From Halomicroarcula saliterrae (GTDB taxonomy: Archaea; Halobacteriota; Halobacteria; Halobacteriales; Haloarculaceae): DNA of 64,000 bases. The notes under the pieces were generated by a model. It was not told the DNA's origin. It worked only from the letters and a program-made list of their open reading frames with translations, and made no database searches. Each line of letters begins with the position of its first letter. Position 1 is the first letter of the stretch. A program made the position numbers and the translations under genes. The stretch lies in contig NZ_JAMQON010000009.1 in assembly GCF_031624395.1 (NCBI RefSeq), forward strand, positions 1-64,000, read 5' to 3'. Positions 34,988-44,029 of this stretch are shown piece after piece.

Positions 34988-35401
34988 TCAGTCAAGTAGT
35001 TCATCAATCTCATCTTCAGACGCGTGTGATTTAGATATATCCTCTGACTGGACACTCGTCTGTATATTCTCTTTCGGATGAGCCTGAGACTGCGCAGCGT
35101 TATGTAAGTCACCCAAGAGTCCGTTAATTTCTTTTTCTAAGTCTGGATTGACAAAATACCGGCCTGAGATACGATCAACTAGATCTTTCTCGTATAGCCG
35201 CTGCATGGTTTTCGTAATACTACTCTCGTTTATTCCGGTGCGTTCCGCAATTTTAGATGGTGGCCAGCCAAATTTCGGTTCGCTCGCTAAAAACCGGAGT
35301 GCCACCTCCTCGTTGGTGTCCGGATTAATCGGGAAGTCAATCTCTGTCTCTTCCCGTTTCTTGAGGTCGTCAACTGGTACTGGCTCCATCATTGTTGTCA
35401 T
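34988..35401 (-). CDS. MarR-like HTH antitoxin (137 aa)
   Basis: Winged helix at residues ~30-85 (NEEVALRFLASEPKFGWPPSKIAERTGINESSITKTMQRLYEKDLV), then an acidic flexible tail (SEDEIDELLD) suited to toxin binding. First gene of a two-gene toxin-antitoxin operon with the MazF-like gene. Several Met codons at the start make the exact start uncertain. Confidence 0.72.
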   Translation of the reverse strand: MTTMMEPVPVDDLKKREETEIDFPINPDTNEEVALRFLASEPKFGWPPSKIAERTGINESSITKTMQRLYEKDLVDRISGRYFVNPDLEKEINGLLGDLHNAAQSQAHPKENIQTSVQSEDISKSHASEDEIDELLD

Positions 35402-35506
35402 TGTTTGTCATCGAGTGTCATTAGTGTTTGGATTCGCTCGGTTATCGAACGGCGAAATTGACTATTTCGACAGTCTAAACCCGCTCAAAACTGATTTTGT
35501 CACCTA

Positions 35507-35658
35507 TTACAGGAGTTTGGTCAGTGCTGCGTACGCCATCCCGAGCAGCGTCGCTGCGTAGAACAGGTCTTGAATATGGTCTCCCACTTTCGCCACCGGA
35601 TGACCGTGACCGGCTCATCTGTGGTGTTGGGCTCTTCTGGGTCGGTGTTTGCTGGCAT
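35507..35658 (-). pseudogene. Small single-helix membrane protein gene, frameshifted (repeat copy B)
   Basis: Starts MPANTDPEEPNTTDEP and VIRWRKWETIF, then a one-base shift is needed to read DLFYAATLLGMAYAALTKLL and a TAA at 35507. Restored, it is a ~50-residue protein with one C-terminal membrane helix. The same N-terminal part occurs at 18743-18838 without the helix. Confidence 0.45.
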
Positions 35659-35905
35659 AGATGGCTCTCTCCGTGGCCCCGATCTCCCGAACCGACAGCG
35701 ACACACCGAAGGGTTACGTGTCCGTCGACAGCTGGGTCACCCGGTAGCCGATGGGTGCTCCTAGTGTGCCGGTGATCTTGGCGGGTTGGCGGCACACACT
35801 GGTTCGACGCTCACGAGCGACAGCGATGGCTCTCGGCAGTGTGGATCGACGGGAGGAGCGCTATCGCGGGCGTCAGCCCGTGTTTCGTCGGGAGCGTCTG
35901 TTTTG
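35573..35905. repeat. ~330-bp dispersed repeat, copy B
   Basis: About 80% identical by eye to 18757-19090. It contains the small gene start, its upstream region, the sequence ACAGCGATGGCTCTCGGCAG and a conserved CGGGCGTCAGCCCG hairpin. Flanks differ from copy A. Confidence 0.75.
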
Positions 35906-36010
35906 GCGTAAGCCCCCATGCAACAAAACGTCCCCGGTCACCAACCCGCCGTCGCTCCAGCCGTAAAGCTTCATTACCCAAGAGCTAGTCAAATGTGGTA
36001 GGTATCTCAC

Positions 36011-36520
36011 GTGCCCCCGATTGATGAAATTGACCGACGGACTGATGTCGTTTTTATTCTCTTCTACCAGATGGAGTCAATTCGGGGTGTCACTAAGCTA
36101 CAAAAACTCCTCTTCCTCATCGAGCAGGAAACGGAATTTTTCGAGGAATACGAGAACGATATCGCGTTCAATTTTGCCCCCTATAAGATGGGTCCATTCT
36201 CAGAGAGGGTATACGAGGAACTACATTTCCTTCTCCAACTGGGAGCAATTGAAGCCACACCGATGGATGACGGCCCACTTGCTGGAGTTGACGACAACGA
36301 CCTCTCGAACAAGGAATTCAGTATCACACCCAAAGGAAAAAAGATCGCGTCGCAACTGGTTGAGATACTCGAACCTGAGTATCAGAGCGAGATAGAGAAT
36401 TTGGTCGAATCATATGGAGATCTCTCGTTACCTGAGCTGCTTGAAGTCGTCTACACATCGTACCCATCATTCGCGACAGAATCCGAAATCAAAGACAAAC
36501 TCCAACTGGAGGGCGACTGA
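36011..36520 (+). CDS. Panacea (SocA/DUF4065)-type protein (169 aa)
   Basis: GVTKLQKLLFLIEQE followed by FNFAPYKMGPFSERVYEELHFLLQLGAIE is the signature of the Panacea/DUF4065 family. It is known as a versatile antitoxin domain (PanA) and as an adaptor (SocA). GTG start. Its stop overlaps the next ATG by one base (TGATGG), so it is first in a tight three-gene operon with a nuclease-like and a TGT-like gene. It could neutralise or recruit the nuclease. Confidence 0.8.
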   Translation: MPPIDEIDRRTDVVFILFYQMESIRGVTKLQKLLFLIEQETEFFEEYENDIAFNFAPYKMGPFSERVYEELHFLLQLGAIEATPMDDGPLAGVDDNDLSNKEFSITPKGKKIASQLVEILEPEYQSEIENLVESYGDLSLPELLEVVYTSYPSFATESEIKDKLQLEGD

Positions 36521-37011
36521 TGGCCGATATCGAACACGTCGAGCGGGAGTATACGGAACGGTGGGTCGAGAGTGAAGAGCAGCACCGCAACCAGTATATT
36601 CCAGAGAAGTATCAACTGGGTATTCTCGCAGACTATCTCCGCAGTGAGGATATCACCTTCACCACCGAAGCACGTGTCTTCTCGTACCCCATCGATATCC
36701 TGGGGATCGACGGCGACGAGACAGTTGCAATCGAGATGAAAGCCCGGAATATCGGCCGCGGCATCGAACAGGCCCGTCGAGATGCAGACGTGGTGGACTA
36801 CTCCTATTTGGCTGTCTGGGAACACTCCATCTCCACTGAGCTCGAAGAGCGGTTCGAAGAGCTCTCGATAGGGCTCCTCAGCGTTGACGAGGATATCGAG
36901 GTTATTGCTGAAGCTGAATCTGTCGCGCAACAATTATGTAGAAAGGAGAACATTGTCAAAAAAGTATTAGACGATGTTCGAGACGATTGTTCGGTACAAA
37001 GCACCCAATGA
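36520..37011 (+). CDS. PD-(D/E)xK nuclease-like protein (163 aa)
   Basis: A helical start is followed by VFSYPIDILGIDGDETVAIEMKARNIGRGIEQARRDADVVDYSYLAVW: Asp in PIDIL, then E-M-K, then the Gln/helix, the classic restriction-endonuclease core. Length fits a minimal single-domain nuclease. It overlaps the Panacea gene at its start and the next gene by 38 nt at its end. Likely the active nuclease of the operon. Confidence 0.75.
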   Translation: MADIEHVEREYTERWVESEEQHRNQYIPEKYQLGILADYLRSEDITFTTEARVFSYPIDILGIDGDETVAIEMKARNIGRGIEQARRDADVVDYSYLAVWEHSISTELEERFEELSIGLLSVDEDIEVIAEAESVAQQLCRKENIVKKVLDDVRDDCSVQSTQ

Positions 37012-38263
37012 GCGTTCTATTTTTGAAGACCACCATGAAAAATGGGACTCTGCACTTGTATCGGCACATCTCCTTGCGAATTCCAAAAAGCGGGTACCGA
37101 AGCTCCTCGCTGACCTGATAGAAGAACGGAGTTTGAGTTACTATATCGACCCCATCTTGGCTGAGTTCCGCCAGGGGAAGAGCTTCCGGTACGAGAACGG
37201 CAACCTCAGGCCATGGCACGAGGATTACGCAAATGAACTCGGTGACCCGTTCAAGCGACTCCTCGAGGATCCGGGGACGGTCAACGCTCGGTTTCTAGAG
37301 ACAGAAACCATCGAGCAGATTGCCCAAGACGCTATTGAGTTTCAGGAAACTATCGTATACCGACGGCTGGACGAGCACCTGGGGAAATATGAGACACTGG
37401 ATGTCAGCAGAGAGGAAGCCAAACCCGATGCGGTAATCCCCTGGGCACACAAACTCGAAAAAGACCAGGATTACGACGCTTTCCGGACGATTATCTCGGC
37501 TTCAAAGGTTCAAGCCACTCGTCCACTGCGGCCGGTGGTCTACACGTCGACGGCGAAAATAGGTCGCGGCAAGAATCGGACTGAGCTGGTCAATTTGCTC
37601 AGCAACGAAGATATTGGGGAGTGCTTCCTCCTGTTTGAGGACCTCGACAAACACGAAACCAACGAGTCAGAATACAAGCATATCATCGACTTCGTGTACG
37701 ACCTCGCATCTGTGGGTATCGACCCGTACTTTTATTACGGTGATTTCTTCGCTAACCTCCTTCACGACTTCGGACTGAAAGGAACTGCCTACGGAACGCT
37801 TCATGGCGAAAAGTACAGTGAGTCGATTAAGCCCAAATCCAAATCAAGTTCTTCCGCTATATCCTCTCGGTATTATGCTGACAAAGTCAAAGACTTCCTC
37901 CAGATTCAGGCTGTGGTGGACACTATGTCACGGGCTGATGAGCCGGTGTGTGACTGTGAGTTCTGTAGTCGGCATTTCGAAAACTGGCGCGACTTAGCAG
38001 AGCTCGACCAGGCAGATGAGGATGAGGTTGAGACTGCGCTCCAGACAGTCGTAATGAAGCACCGGATTTTGACACGCTGGGAGCACGCGCGACTGGTCGA
38101 AGAAGACGAGGTCGAGGATGTGGTCGAGAATTTGCAGACGGATTTCAAGGAGATTGCATCAGAGTACCGCAGCTCACAACAGGTGGCTTCACGGAAGGAG
38201 TTACAGTATATGCAGCGGTGGCGGAAGGCTGTGGAGAATCGGACTGCATTGCTTGAGAACTAA
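36974..38263 (+). CDS. TIM-barrel, tRNA-guanine-transglycosylase-like protein (429 aa)
   Basis: Alternating strand-helix blocks look like a TIM barrel: YYIDPILAEF; DAVIPWAHKL; RPVVYTSTAKI; CFLLFEDLD; GIDPYFYYGDFFANLLHDFG. Near residue 320 CDCEFC followed ~70 residues later by MKHR gives C-x-C-x2-C...H, the zinc site of TGT-type enzymes. TGT relatives such as DpdA insert 7-deazaguanine bases into DNA. This protein is too distant to name firmly. Its start lies inside the nuclease gene, so co-expression is certain. A base-modification role paired with the nuclease is an inference. Confidence 0.5.
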   Translation: MFETIVRYKAPNERSIFEDHHEKWDSALVSAHLLANSKKRVPKLLADLIEERSLSYYIDPILAEFRQGKSFRYENGNLRPWHEDYANELGDPFKRLLEDPGTVNARFLETETIEQIAQDAIEFQETIVYRRLDEHLGKYETLDVSREEAKPDAVIPWAHKLEKDQDYDAFRTIISASKVQATRPLRPVVYTSTAKIGRGKNRTELVNLLSNEDIGECFLLFEDLDKHETNESEYKHIIDFVYDLASVGIDPYFYYGDFFANLLHDFGLKGTAYGTLHGEKYSESIKPKSKSSSSAISSRYYADKVKDFLQIQAVVDTMSRADEPVCDCEFCSRHFENWRDLAELDQADEDEVETALQTVVMKHRILTRWEHARLVEEDEVEDVVENLQTDFKEIASEYRSSQQVASRKELQYMQRWRKAVENRTALLEN

Positions 38264-38377
38264 TCTGCGAGGAGGTAAGAGATATAATTGTCGCGTCTGC
38301 CGGTTCCACTTACACCCCGCTATTCGAACCATTAAGCCAATTTGGCGGTTACTTTCAGGCACCGTACGTGACTAGTG

Positions 38378-39598
38378 ATGCCTTGGATTGCGATATACGA
38401 CGGGCAAAAAGCTGCCCCACGACAAGTCCCGAAGCAGACCGATGTGGTATGCCCAGAATGCGGCGGGCAGATGCGCGTGTGGAGCAAATCCAGTGACGGG
38501 CGGGGTCGGCATTTCAAACACATCAAAAACATGGGTCGTGGTGGCGGTGGCGGTACAGCGTGTGAGTCTGTCGCTGAATCCGATATCCATTTAAAATGGA
38601 AATCTCTAGCCGCTGACCGGCTTGATGATGTCTTCGAGGGTAATGTCGAAAACTGCGAGATGGAGAGACAGCTCCAGGCACCAAAGTCCGACAAAGACCG
38701 ACGGTTTGGCGACGCCGTCGTGACCTTCGAGCAGCGAGATCCACAATTAGGACAGGGTGTCGTAGTCGAAGTTCAGCACAAGAACGAGTCGAAGGACATC
38801 GACGCCGCGACAGCGGATTTTATCGCCCAAGACTATGCCGTTGTTTGGACGGACAAGGCGGATTTCGGGACCGACCAGTGGCGAATGGCTGCAATTGACA
38901 TCAGGGCGCGGGCTCAGGAAGCCGCGTGGCCCGAACAGGTTCCAGAACAGACAGTGTGGTGGCAACCGGGACAGAATCACCGAGCGCACCGGAGCGAATG
39001 GCAGGCCGCATACCGGGAGCTACAGTCGGTCGACGTGCCAGCAACACTGCCCCGTGAATGGCACGACGAGCAGGCTCGCGAACTGTGGAAGCAACAATCA
39101 TGGCATGAGTTGTTTCCGACATGGGTAGAGCAAGGAGCCGAAGAGTATCCCGCCGAAACATATCGTGATGAGGTTCGTGCGGGACTCTTGGATGGGAGCG
39201 AACCGACGATACAGCTGCCTCCCACTGTCACAGAACCGTTGCTATTCCGAACGATATCATGGGAGAAGCTGTTTGAATCTGGTGTGGAGTTACCGCATGT
39301 GGCGCGTGCCGATATTTCTATGGCGATTGATTTCGCGCCGCTCATTGAGCGACAGACGTGGAGAAAGTGGTATCGGAGTGGTGTTCGTGATCGACAGTCC
39401 AAGCGAGACGATATCAATCCCCCACCAACGGGTCACGACGATGTCCAGTGCCACGAGTGTGAGAGTTACTTCTACTGGACAGACGGGTATGAGGTGTGCC
39501 AGACATGCGGGACCACAATCGATTGGGAGTGGAACGTGGCGACGCAGCGAATTTCTCCCGAATCGGTGCCTGAACACATCGAAATAGAGTTCGAATAG
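38378..39598 (+). CDS. CoiA-like nuclease-domain protein with zinc ribbons (406 aa)
   Basis: The N-terminus has a zinc ribbon (VVCPECGGQMRVWS and HFKHI). A CoiA-type core follows: SDIHLKWKSLAADRL, FGDAVVTFE, GVVVEVQHKN, an Asp ... E-V-Q variant of PD-(D/E)xK. A Trp-rich helical middle follows, and a second zinc ribbon (QCHECESYFYW, CQTCGTTI) ends the protein. CoiA-like proteins process DNA or act in defence. It is read the same way as the Panacea operon 115 bp downstream of it and may belong to it functionally. Confidence 0.7.
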   Translation: MPWIAIYDGQKAAPRQVPKQTDVVCPECGGQMRVWSKSSDGRGRHFKHIKNMGRGGGGGTACESVAESDIHLKWKSLAADRLDDVFEGNVENCEMERQLQAPKSDKDRRFGDAVVTFEQRDPQLGQGVVVEVQHKNESKDIDAATADFIAQDYAVVWTDKADFGTDQWRMAAIDIRARAQEAAWPEQVPEQTVWWQPGQNHRAHRSEWQAAYRELQSVDVPATLPREWHDEQARELWKQQSWHELFPTWVEQGAEEYPAETYRDEVRAGLLDGSEPTIQLPPTVTEPLLFRTISWEKLFESGVELPHVARADISMAIDFAPLIERQTWRKWYRSGVRDRQSKRDDINPPPTGHDDVQCHECESYFYWTDGYEVCQTCGTTIDWEWNVATQRISPESVPEHIEIEFE

Positions 39599-39680
39599 CA
39601 CTGCTGTCGTTATGATAATCGGTTCTTCATAGAGGCGAGCAGCGTAGACGTATATTCTTTAAATTTATAGAATCACAACG

Positions 39681-40229
39681 TTATGAAGACGACTCTGTCT
39701 TTGGAAGCCAGGGTTCCATTCGCTGTACGAGTCCCAAGACAAAAATGAGTCCAAAGCCGAATACGTACAATACTATGGCTGTATCGGCGTAAAAATTCCC
39801 TGTTAGGTCAAATTCCGATATCAGCGTCGTGGCTTCGGTAACCAGTCCAATCATAAGGAACACGACGCTCGTGAAAATCGCACCCGATGCAAGATCCCGG
39901 ACACCAGTCCGGTCGCGGAGAGTCGCTAATTCGACGGGACTCGCATCTTTGAGCCGACCACCATCAGTTACGATTGGGTCATATGTTAAGTCGTATAGAG
40001 CAAAATTTCCATAATCGTATCGCTTCAGAACATCAAGTTCAACCAGTTCATCGAGTCTGTCTTGAACTGTCTTTTTCGCTGGATCATCAGCAAGATGTTG
40101 CTGAATCATGTAGCGCGACCATGGTTTTGATTTAGGTGTTTCGTCCATGACCTGAACGATATCTGCATGCTGCACAGCCCACGCTTGGTCTGCGTCCAAC
40201 TTGTCTTCAATCTCTTCTGGAATCGCCAT
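39681..40229 (-). CDS. Winged-helix protein with two C-terminal membrane helices (182 aa)
   Basis: Winged helix at residues ~25-75 (SRYMIQQHLADDPAKKTVQDRLDELVELDVLKRYDYG). Two hydrophobic spans near the C-terminus (SGAIFTSVVFLMIGLV and AIVLYVFGFGLIFVLGLV). A membrane-bound regulator is plausible. Divergent from the next membrane protein; an exact palindrome lies between them. Confidence 0.62.
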   Translation of the reverse strand: MAIPEEIEDKLDADQAWAVQHADIVQVMDETPKSKPWSRYMIQQHLADDPAKKTVQDRLDELVELDVLKRYDYGNFALYDLTYDPIVTDGGRLKDASPVELATLRDRTGVRDLASGAIFTSVVFLMIGLVTEATTLISEFDLTGNFYADTAIVLYVFGFGLIFVLGLVQRMEPWLPKTESSS

Positions 40230-40353
40230 ATCCACCCCTTCTATATCAAGTGTAATAAATGGAATATTTGGTTTAGTCCATGAGGTTCGATACACGGACG
40301 ATAAGTGGGGTTATACGCGCGGTGAAATCGGTTTATTCGGGCGTGTAAGGCTT

Positions 40354-40367
40354 TATTCGGCCGAATA
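40354..40367. promoter_or_regulatory. Perfect palindrome TATTCGGCCGAATA between divergent genes
   Basis: A 14-bp perfect palindrome with an additional half-site TTTATTCGG at 40332-40340. It lies between genes starting at 40229 (minus) and 40422 (plus), so it is a candidate operator for the winged-helix protein. Confidence 0.5.
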
Positions 40368-40421
40368 GCGGCTAAAACAGTAATATCCACTTTTGAGGGG
40401 TGATGCACTCATTTAGCATGC

Positions 40422-40787
40422 ATGATAGCACACTTTACAACCGAACTGTTCACCGCATTCATTTACGGCGCTGCTGGTCTGGTTGGCGGTGGGATGCTAT
40501 TTGAGAGTGGCAAGAGATATGTTAAGACTGCCGGCAGTACCCAATTCAAGGGGAAAGTGGAGGCGCTCCCATTCTTCGGTGGCATGGTCTGTTTTGGATG
40601 GGGACTTCAACAACTTGACCCGGTTGTCACCGATTTCGTATCCACTGTTGCCCCACTGACTCGGCTGGGGATAATGATTCTTGGTGCGATGGCGTTATTC
40701 AATTATTCCGTGGACTACTTTACCTACACAGACCCGAAATCTATTGCTGTGTACGCTGTTGGTACGGGGTTGATTCTTATTGCGTGA
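40422..40787 (+). CDS. Small membrane protein (121 aa)
   Basis: About three or four hydrophobic spans: ELFTAFIYGAAGLVGGGMLF, LPFFGGMVCFGWGLQQL, LGIMILGAMALFNYSV and AVYAVGTGLILIA. No charged active-site motif. Paired divergently with the membrane-bound regulator. Function unknown. Confidence 0.6.
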   Translation: MIAHFTTELFTAFIYGAAGLVGGGMLFESGKRYVKTAGSTQFKGKVEALPFFGGMVCFGWGLQQLDPVVTDFVSTVAPLTRLGIMILGAMALFNYSVDYFTYTDPKSIAVYAVGTGLILIA

Positions 40788-40905
40788 TTGAGCATTTTAT
40801 TCTTAAATTCACCATGAGACCAGCTAGGGTCTACGGTTCAACGAGGACGAGCCGTTCCACAATTTGGTCAAGACCCACAGTGAATGCCTGCCTGATGGCT
40901 GGGTG

Positions 40906-41581
40906 ATACACCGCTAGCGAACGCGTCGCGTCCCGACCGTCGCTCGCAGACGCGTGCCGTCGACGACTCACTTTCCATGAGCGGCAAGTAATGTTGTTGC
41001 TGGTTCTGGCGATTCTGTTGTGGTATGGTATCCAGCTCGGGACGCTGTATCTTGGCTGAACGGTCGCACAGTGGAGTGGGTGTTCACGACAGAATCGTTC
41101 CCGGTGCTGTCGCCAGGGCTTGTCTTTGCGATTATCTCGCATGACCTTCCGTACAATCTGAGCCATCTCCTCGGGAATGTTGTCTTCCTTGGCTGTTCGC
41201 CGGCGAGAGCGAGCAACACATGCGGGCCGTCAAGCTTCTGGCTTCTTCGTCACGACGGCGCTGGTGTCGGTGACGCTTAGCTCGGCGGGGAGAGAGCACG
41301 GCTAGGCGTGAGTCGTGTTGCACTCGCGTTCGCGGGCTTCTATGGGGCATATTGTTCTCACGTATCGAGACGTCTTGGAACTGGACACGACCGACTCTGC
41401 GTGGCGTGAGCCAGCGACGCTACGAACGGCGTGGTATGCGGTCATGGTGGCGGTCCCACTGGCTATCACCGTGTACTCCATCGGGCAAGCGGTTGGGATT
41501 CTGGCAGTAGGGCGGACGGCCGTACTTGGGCATCTCACCGGTCTGGTGGTCGGTGTCGGGTATGCGGTGGGGCGGGAGTGA
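40906..41581 (+). pseudogene. Rhomboid-family protease remnant with several frameshifts
   Basis: Successive frames give RQVMLLLVLAILLWYGIQLG, then NLSHLLGNVVFL (rhomboid HxxxN), then FAGESEQHMRAVKLLAS, and finally VGILAVGRTAVLGHLTGLVVG (catalytic His helix), ending at 41581. At least three frame changes and stops separate them, so no protease is made. The catalytic Ser helix is not clearly preserved. Confidence 0.6.
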
Positions 41582-41601
41582 GTTCGTATGGAGTCAAATT
41601 G

Positions 41602-41642
41602 TTAACCAACGCTGGCGATACTATAGCTAGTCTGTTGGTTAA
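41602..41642. repeat. Dispersed inverted repeat, copy 6
   Basis: Arms TTAACCAACG (41602-41611) and TGTTGGTTAA (41633-41642), 21-bp spacer, 20 bp after the rhomboid remnant and 92 bp before the end of the next minus-strand gene. Confidence 0.85.
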
Positions 41643-41734
41643 CCCGATACAGCCTGTTGTCCTTGATGTATGAGGTGGTACGTCGCGCCATCATGACATA
41701 GTCACAGATGTTATCAATCCAACTCGAATGTATT

Positions 41735-42802
41735 CTATCTAGCCAATTCGACCGCCGTCTCAGTGAGTCGGTAGCGTTGAGCAGGAGCTCGAAAAACAAT
41801 CCGTCCGTAGTCTCCATCCGGGTCAACGCCCTGACTGTCCTCAATCGCATCGACAGCTCTATTCAGTTTCGATAGACGGTCTCCGTCCCTCAGATACGTC
41901 TCGACATCACTCCGTGGAATATCGAATTCGTCCGAAAGAATAGAGCGAATTGTTTCACCGGACCCATCTGACATAATCACTCGATCTCCCGACTGGAACT
42001 CATCAACCGAAACAATTGGCTCATCAAGATACGTCACCATGTCATCGATCAGGTTTTCGAGCTCCTCTTCGACCGTCTCCTCAACCTCGCCATTGATGAT
42101 CTCTTGTCGTCGCTCGCTAATCGCATAGGTTGACGGGCCTGGGGGCTCGATTGCTTCGAGAAGATTACTATCCACGAGATGCTGAATAACGGTGCCTGGT
42201 GAGTGGTCAAACCCAATGCGCTCAGTAATCTCTTGTCGCGTAACGCCCTCGTGGTCAGGGCCAATACCCGCTTCAGTCAGGGTTGTGAGAATGGCAATCT
42301 GATCAGTGACTGTTTCACTGTTGCCCGTGTTCTCGATATACTCACGCAGCGGGTCGATGCCACTGGTCGACCCACTCGCCTCCCGATCCGGACGGGGGGC
42401 AGAGGCGTACTTCTCGATCTGTGGTGTCGTCTCCAACATCGAATACATATCTTGTAGCGTTGGTTCAGCACCGAGCAGATCAGCGTCTTCCAGCAACTGT
42501 CGTCCAGCCGCTGTCAGCCCATAGAACTGCCACGGGAGATCGCGCTGTCGCTTGTCCTCCGGCAACGTGACTTCCTCGACGATGTCCGCCTCGATGAGCC
42601 GTTCCAGATGTTCCCGAATCGTGCTCTGGCTTTTGCCAGGATTCACGTAGTCCAGCTCTTTGAGCGTCGGCAGCTGCTCAGGATGGGACAGGATGTTCTG
42701 GATCAGGACGAATCTAGTTTCCTGTGTGATGAGATTCAGTTGCTCTCGTCGGTCGGTGGACTCATTGTGGGCGTCTGGCTGTTTTTTTAGGCCGTTGGAC
42801 AT
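41735..42802 (-). CDS. DUF7437-type multi-winged-helix regulator (355 aa)
   Basis: The first winged helix LIQNILSHPEQLPTLKELDYVNPGKSQSTIREHLERLIEAD followed by LPWQFYGLTAAGRQLLE matches the DUF7437/ArsR-like family of haloarchaeal plasmid and virus regulators. A second winged unit is at ~200-240 (VTRQEITERIGFDHSPGTVIQHL). The ATG at 42802 is chosen; the upstream extension has atypical composition. Two palindromic sites lie at 43026-43051 in the shared upstream region. Confidence 0.75.
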   Translation of the reverse strand: MSNGLKKQPDAHNESTDRREQLNLITQETRFVLIQNILSHPEQLPTLKELDYVNPGKSQSTIREHLERLIEADIVEEVTLPEDKRQRDLPWQFYGLTAAGRQLLEDADLLGAEPTLQDMYSMLETTPQIEKYASAPRPDREASGSTSGIDPLREYIENTGNSETVTDQIAILTTLTEAGIGPDHEGVTRQEITERIGFDHSPGTVIQHLVDSNLLEAIEPPGPSTYAISERRQEIINGEVEETVEEELENLIDDMVTYLDEPIVSVDEFQSGDRVIMSDGSGETIRSILSDEFDIPRSDVETYLRDGDRLSKLNRAVDAIEDSQGVDPDGDYGRIVFRAPAQRYRLTETAVELAR

Positions 42803-43025
42803 AGGGTGCGTAGCGACTACGGCGGGTTGCCCCACCGTAGGTTTGTTTTGATTAGTCCAGGGTCGTGCCTTGGCAGGGGCCCGTTCCGGACTGGCGCTTC
42901 TACCACGTAGCTCTGCTTTACCACCTCCGGGCTGGTGAGTCGTCGAAGGGTGGTGAAGCGAGGCTGTTGTAACGTCGTCTGTGTACCAGTGTACCACTGC
43001 AACGCGAATAAACGTTTTGGCTGCA

Positions 43026-43051
43026 ACCAAAATGGTCAAAACCAATTTGGT
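43026..43051. promoter_or_regulatory. Two tandem palindromic sites between divergent genes
   Basis: ACCAAAATGGT (43026-43036) and ACCAATTTGGT (43041-43051) start 15 bp apart and lie just upstream of a TTTTAAATA TATA element (about 43060-43068) for the gene starting at 43089. They suit binding of a dimeric repressor, probably the DUF7437-type protein encoded divergently. Confidence 0.55.
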
Positions 43052-43088
43052 CGAAACCGTTTTAAATAGGGGCGACTAATACTGCATA

Positions 43089-43679
43089 ATGTCAGGTTCC
43101 TCCTCTGATCCAGAGGACGATGATACGCTCCTGTCGCGGGCCCGCCGTCAGTATCCTGGATCTCTCCGTCCGAGAGACTACGAAGCGCTCACACACTACA
43201 AGGCTGACTGGGCCAGTCTTGCGGCGGGGGCAGACCACAGATTCTTCATTCTGGGAAGTTTTGCGGACGGAGACAGAGCGCGCCTCACATCGCTCAAAGC
43301 CTATATCAATGGGGAGTTGGGGCCGAACTACGTCGCCTACACGATGGATGATTTCATCGCGGACGTGGACGCGACGCTCAATGCTATCCTGAAGTTCCAG
43401 TTGCTTGCTGCGGACTCACATCATATTCTGGCGGTCTGTGAACACGACCATGGCGGGCAACTTATCGAACACGGCCTGCTCATCGGACGCCGTTCGTATC
43501 TCGACAAGACGCAATTGCTCAAACGGGAATACGAGGACGACGTGGAGAAAGACATCTACAGCTGGATGCAAGCGTTCGGAGTGTTCGAAATCGTCGAGTA
43601 TCATGATCGGCTTCACGAGTGGGAGACAATCGAGGAGTACGAGCAACTGTACGAAGACCTCGTTCAGGGTCTGATCTGA
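43089..43679 (+). CDS. Deoxyribosyltransferase/TIR-like fold protein of unknown role (196 aa)
   Basis: The core HRFFILGSFADGDRARLTSLKAYI, VDATLNAILKFQLLAADSHHILAVCEHD and GQLIEHGLLIG has the strand order and helix positions of the DUF7509/nucleoside-deoxyribosyltransferase-like fold also seen at 60047-60766. Active-site Glu candidates are present (E in IEHG). Acidic N- and C-terminal extensions. Regulated, if the two palindromes are operators, by the divergent regulator. Confidence 0.55.
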   Translation: MSGSSSDPEDDDTLLSRARRQYPGSLRPRDYEALTHYKADWASLAAGADHRFFILGSFADGDRARLTSLKAYINGELGPNYVAYTMDDFIADVDATLNAILKFQLLAADSHHILAVCEHDHGGQLIEHGLLIGRRSYLDKTQLLKREYEDDVEKDIYSWMQAFGVFEIVEYHDRLHEWETIEEYEQLYEDLVQGLI

Positions 43680-43720
43680 GGGTAGTCTCGTTGCGATAGG
43701 TACGGGCACAGCGATGGCTC

Positions 43721-44029
43721 TCAGTAGTTCGACGACGGGAGAAGGGTTTGGAGATTCAGACTGGATTTCAGCCCGCTGACGACCTTTTCGCTCCACTTGG
43801 CCGCTGTTTCTGTTACGCTGTACTCCTCGTCAATCAGTTCGAATATTTTGTGTGCCATTTGCTTAATCGTGAATAGTAGTATCTCCTCCATGCCGCCCGT
43901 CACCACAACTGTGCTGAGTTTCAACAGTACTCTGCCCGCCGACTGGGCGTACTGCCCAATCCCTTCCAGGGGGTTGCACCCTGCTGTTTCCCAACGGCAG
44001 TAAGTTGGTTTACCGGTGCGACAATCGTC
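43721..44029 (-). other. Orphan frame without a start codon, next to a partial repeat
   Basis: Open for 102 codons with sensible peptides (CRWETAGCNPLEGIGQYA, MAHKIFELIDEEYSVTETAA) but no ATG near its start; an internal ATG at 43891 gives only 56 residues. Probably a 5'-truncated gene. Positions 43707-43745 match part of the ~330-bp dispersed repeat (ACAGCGATGGCTCTC). The rest of 43680-44148 is featureless. Confidence 0.3.
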
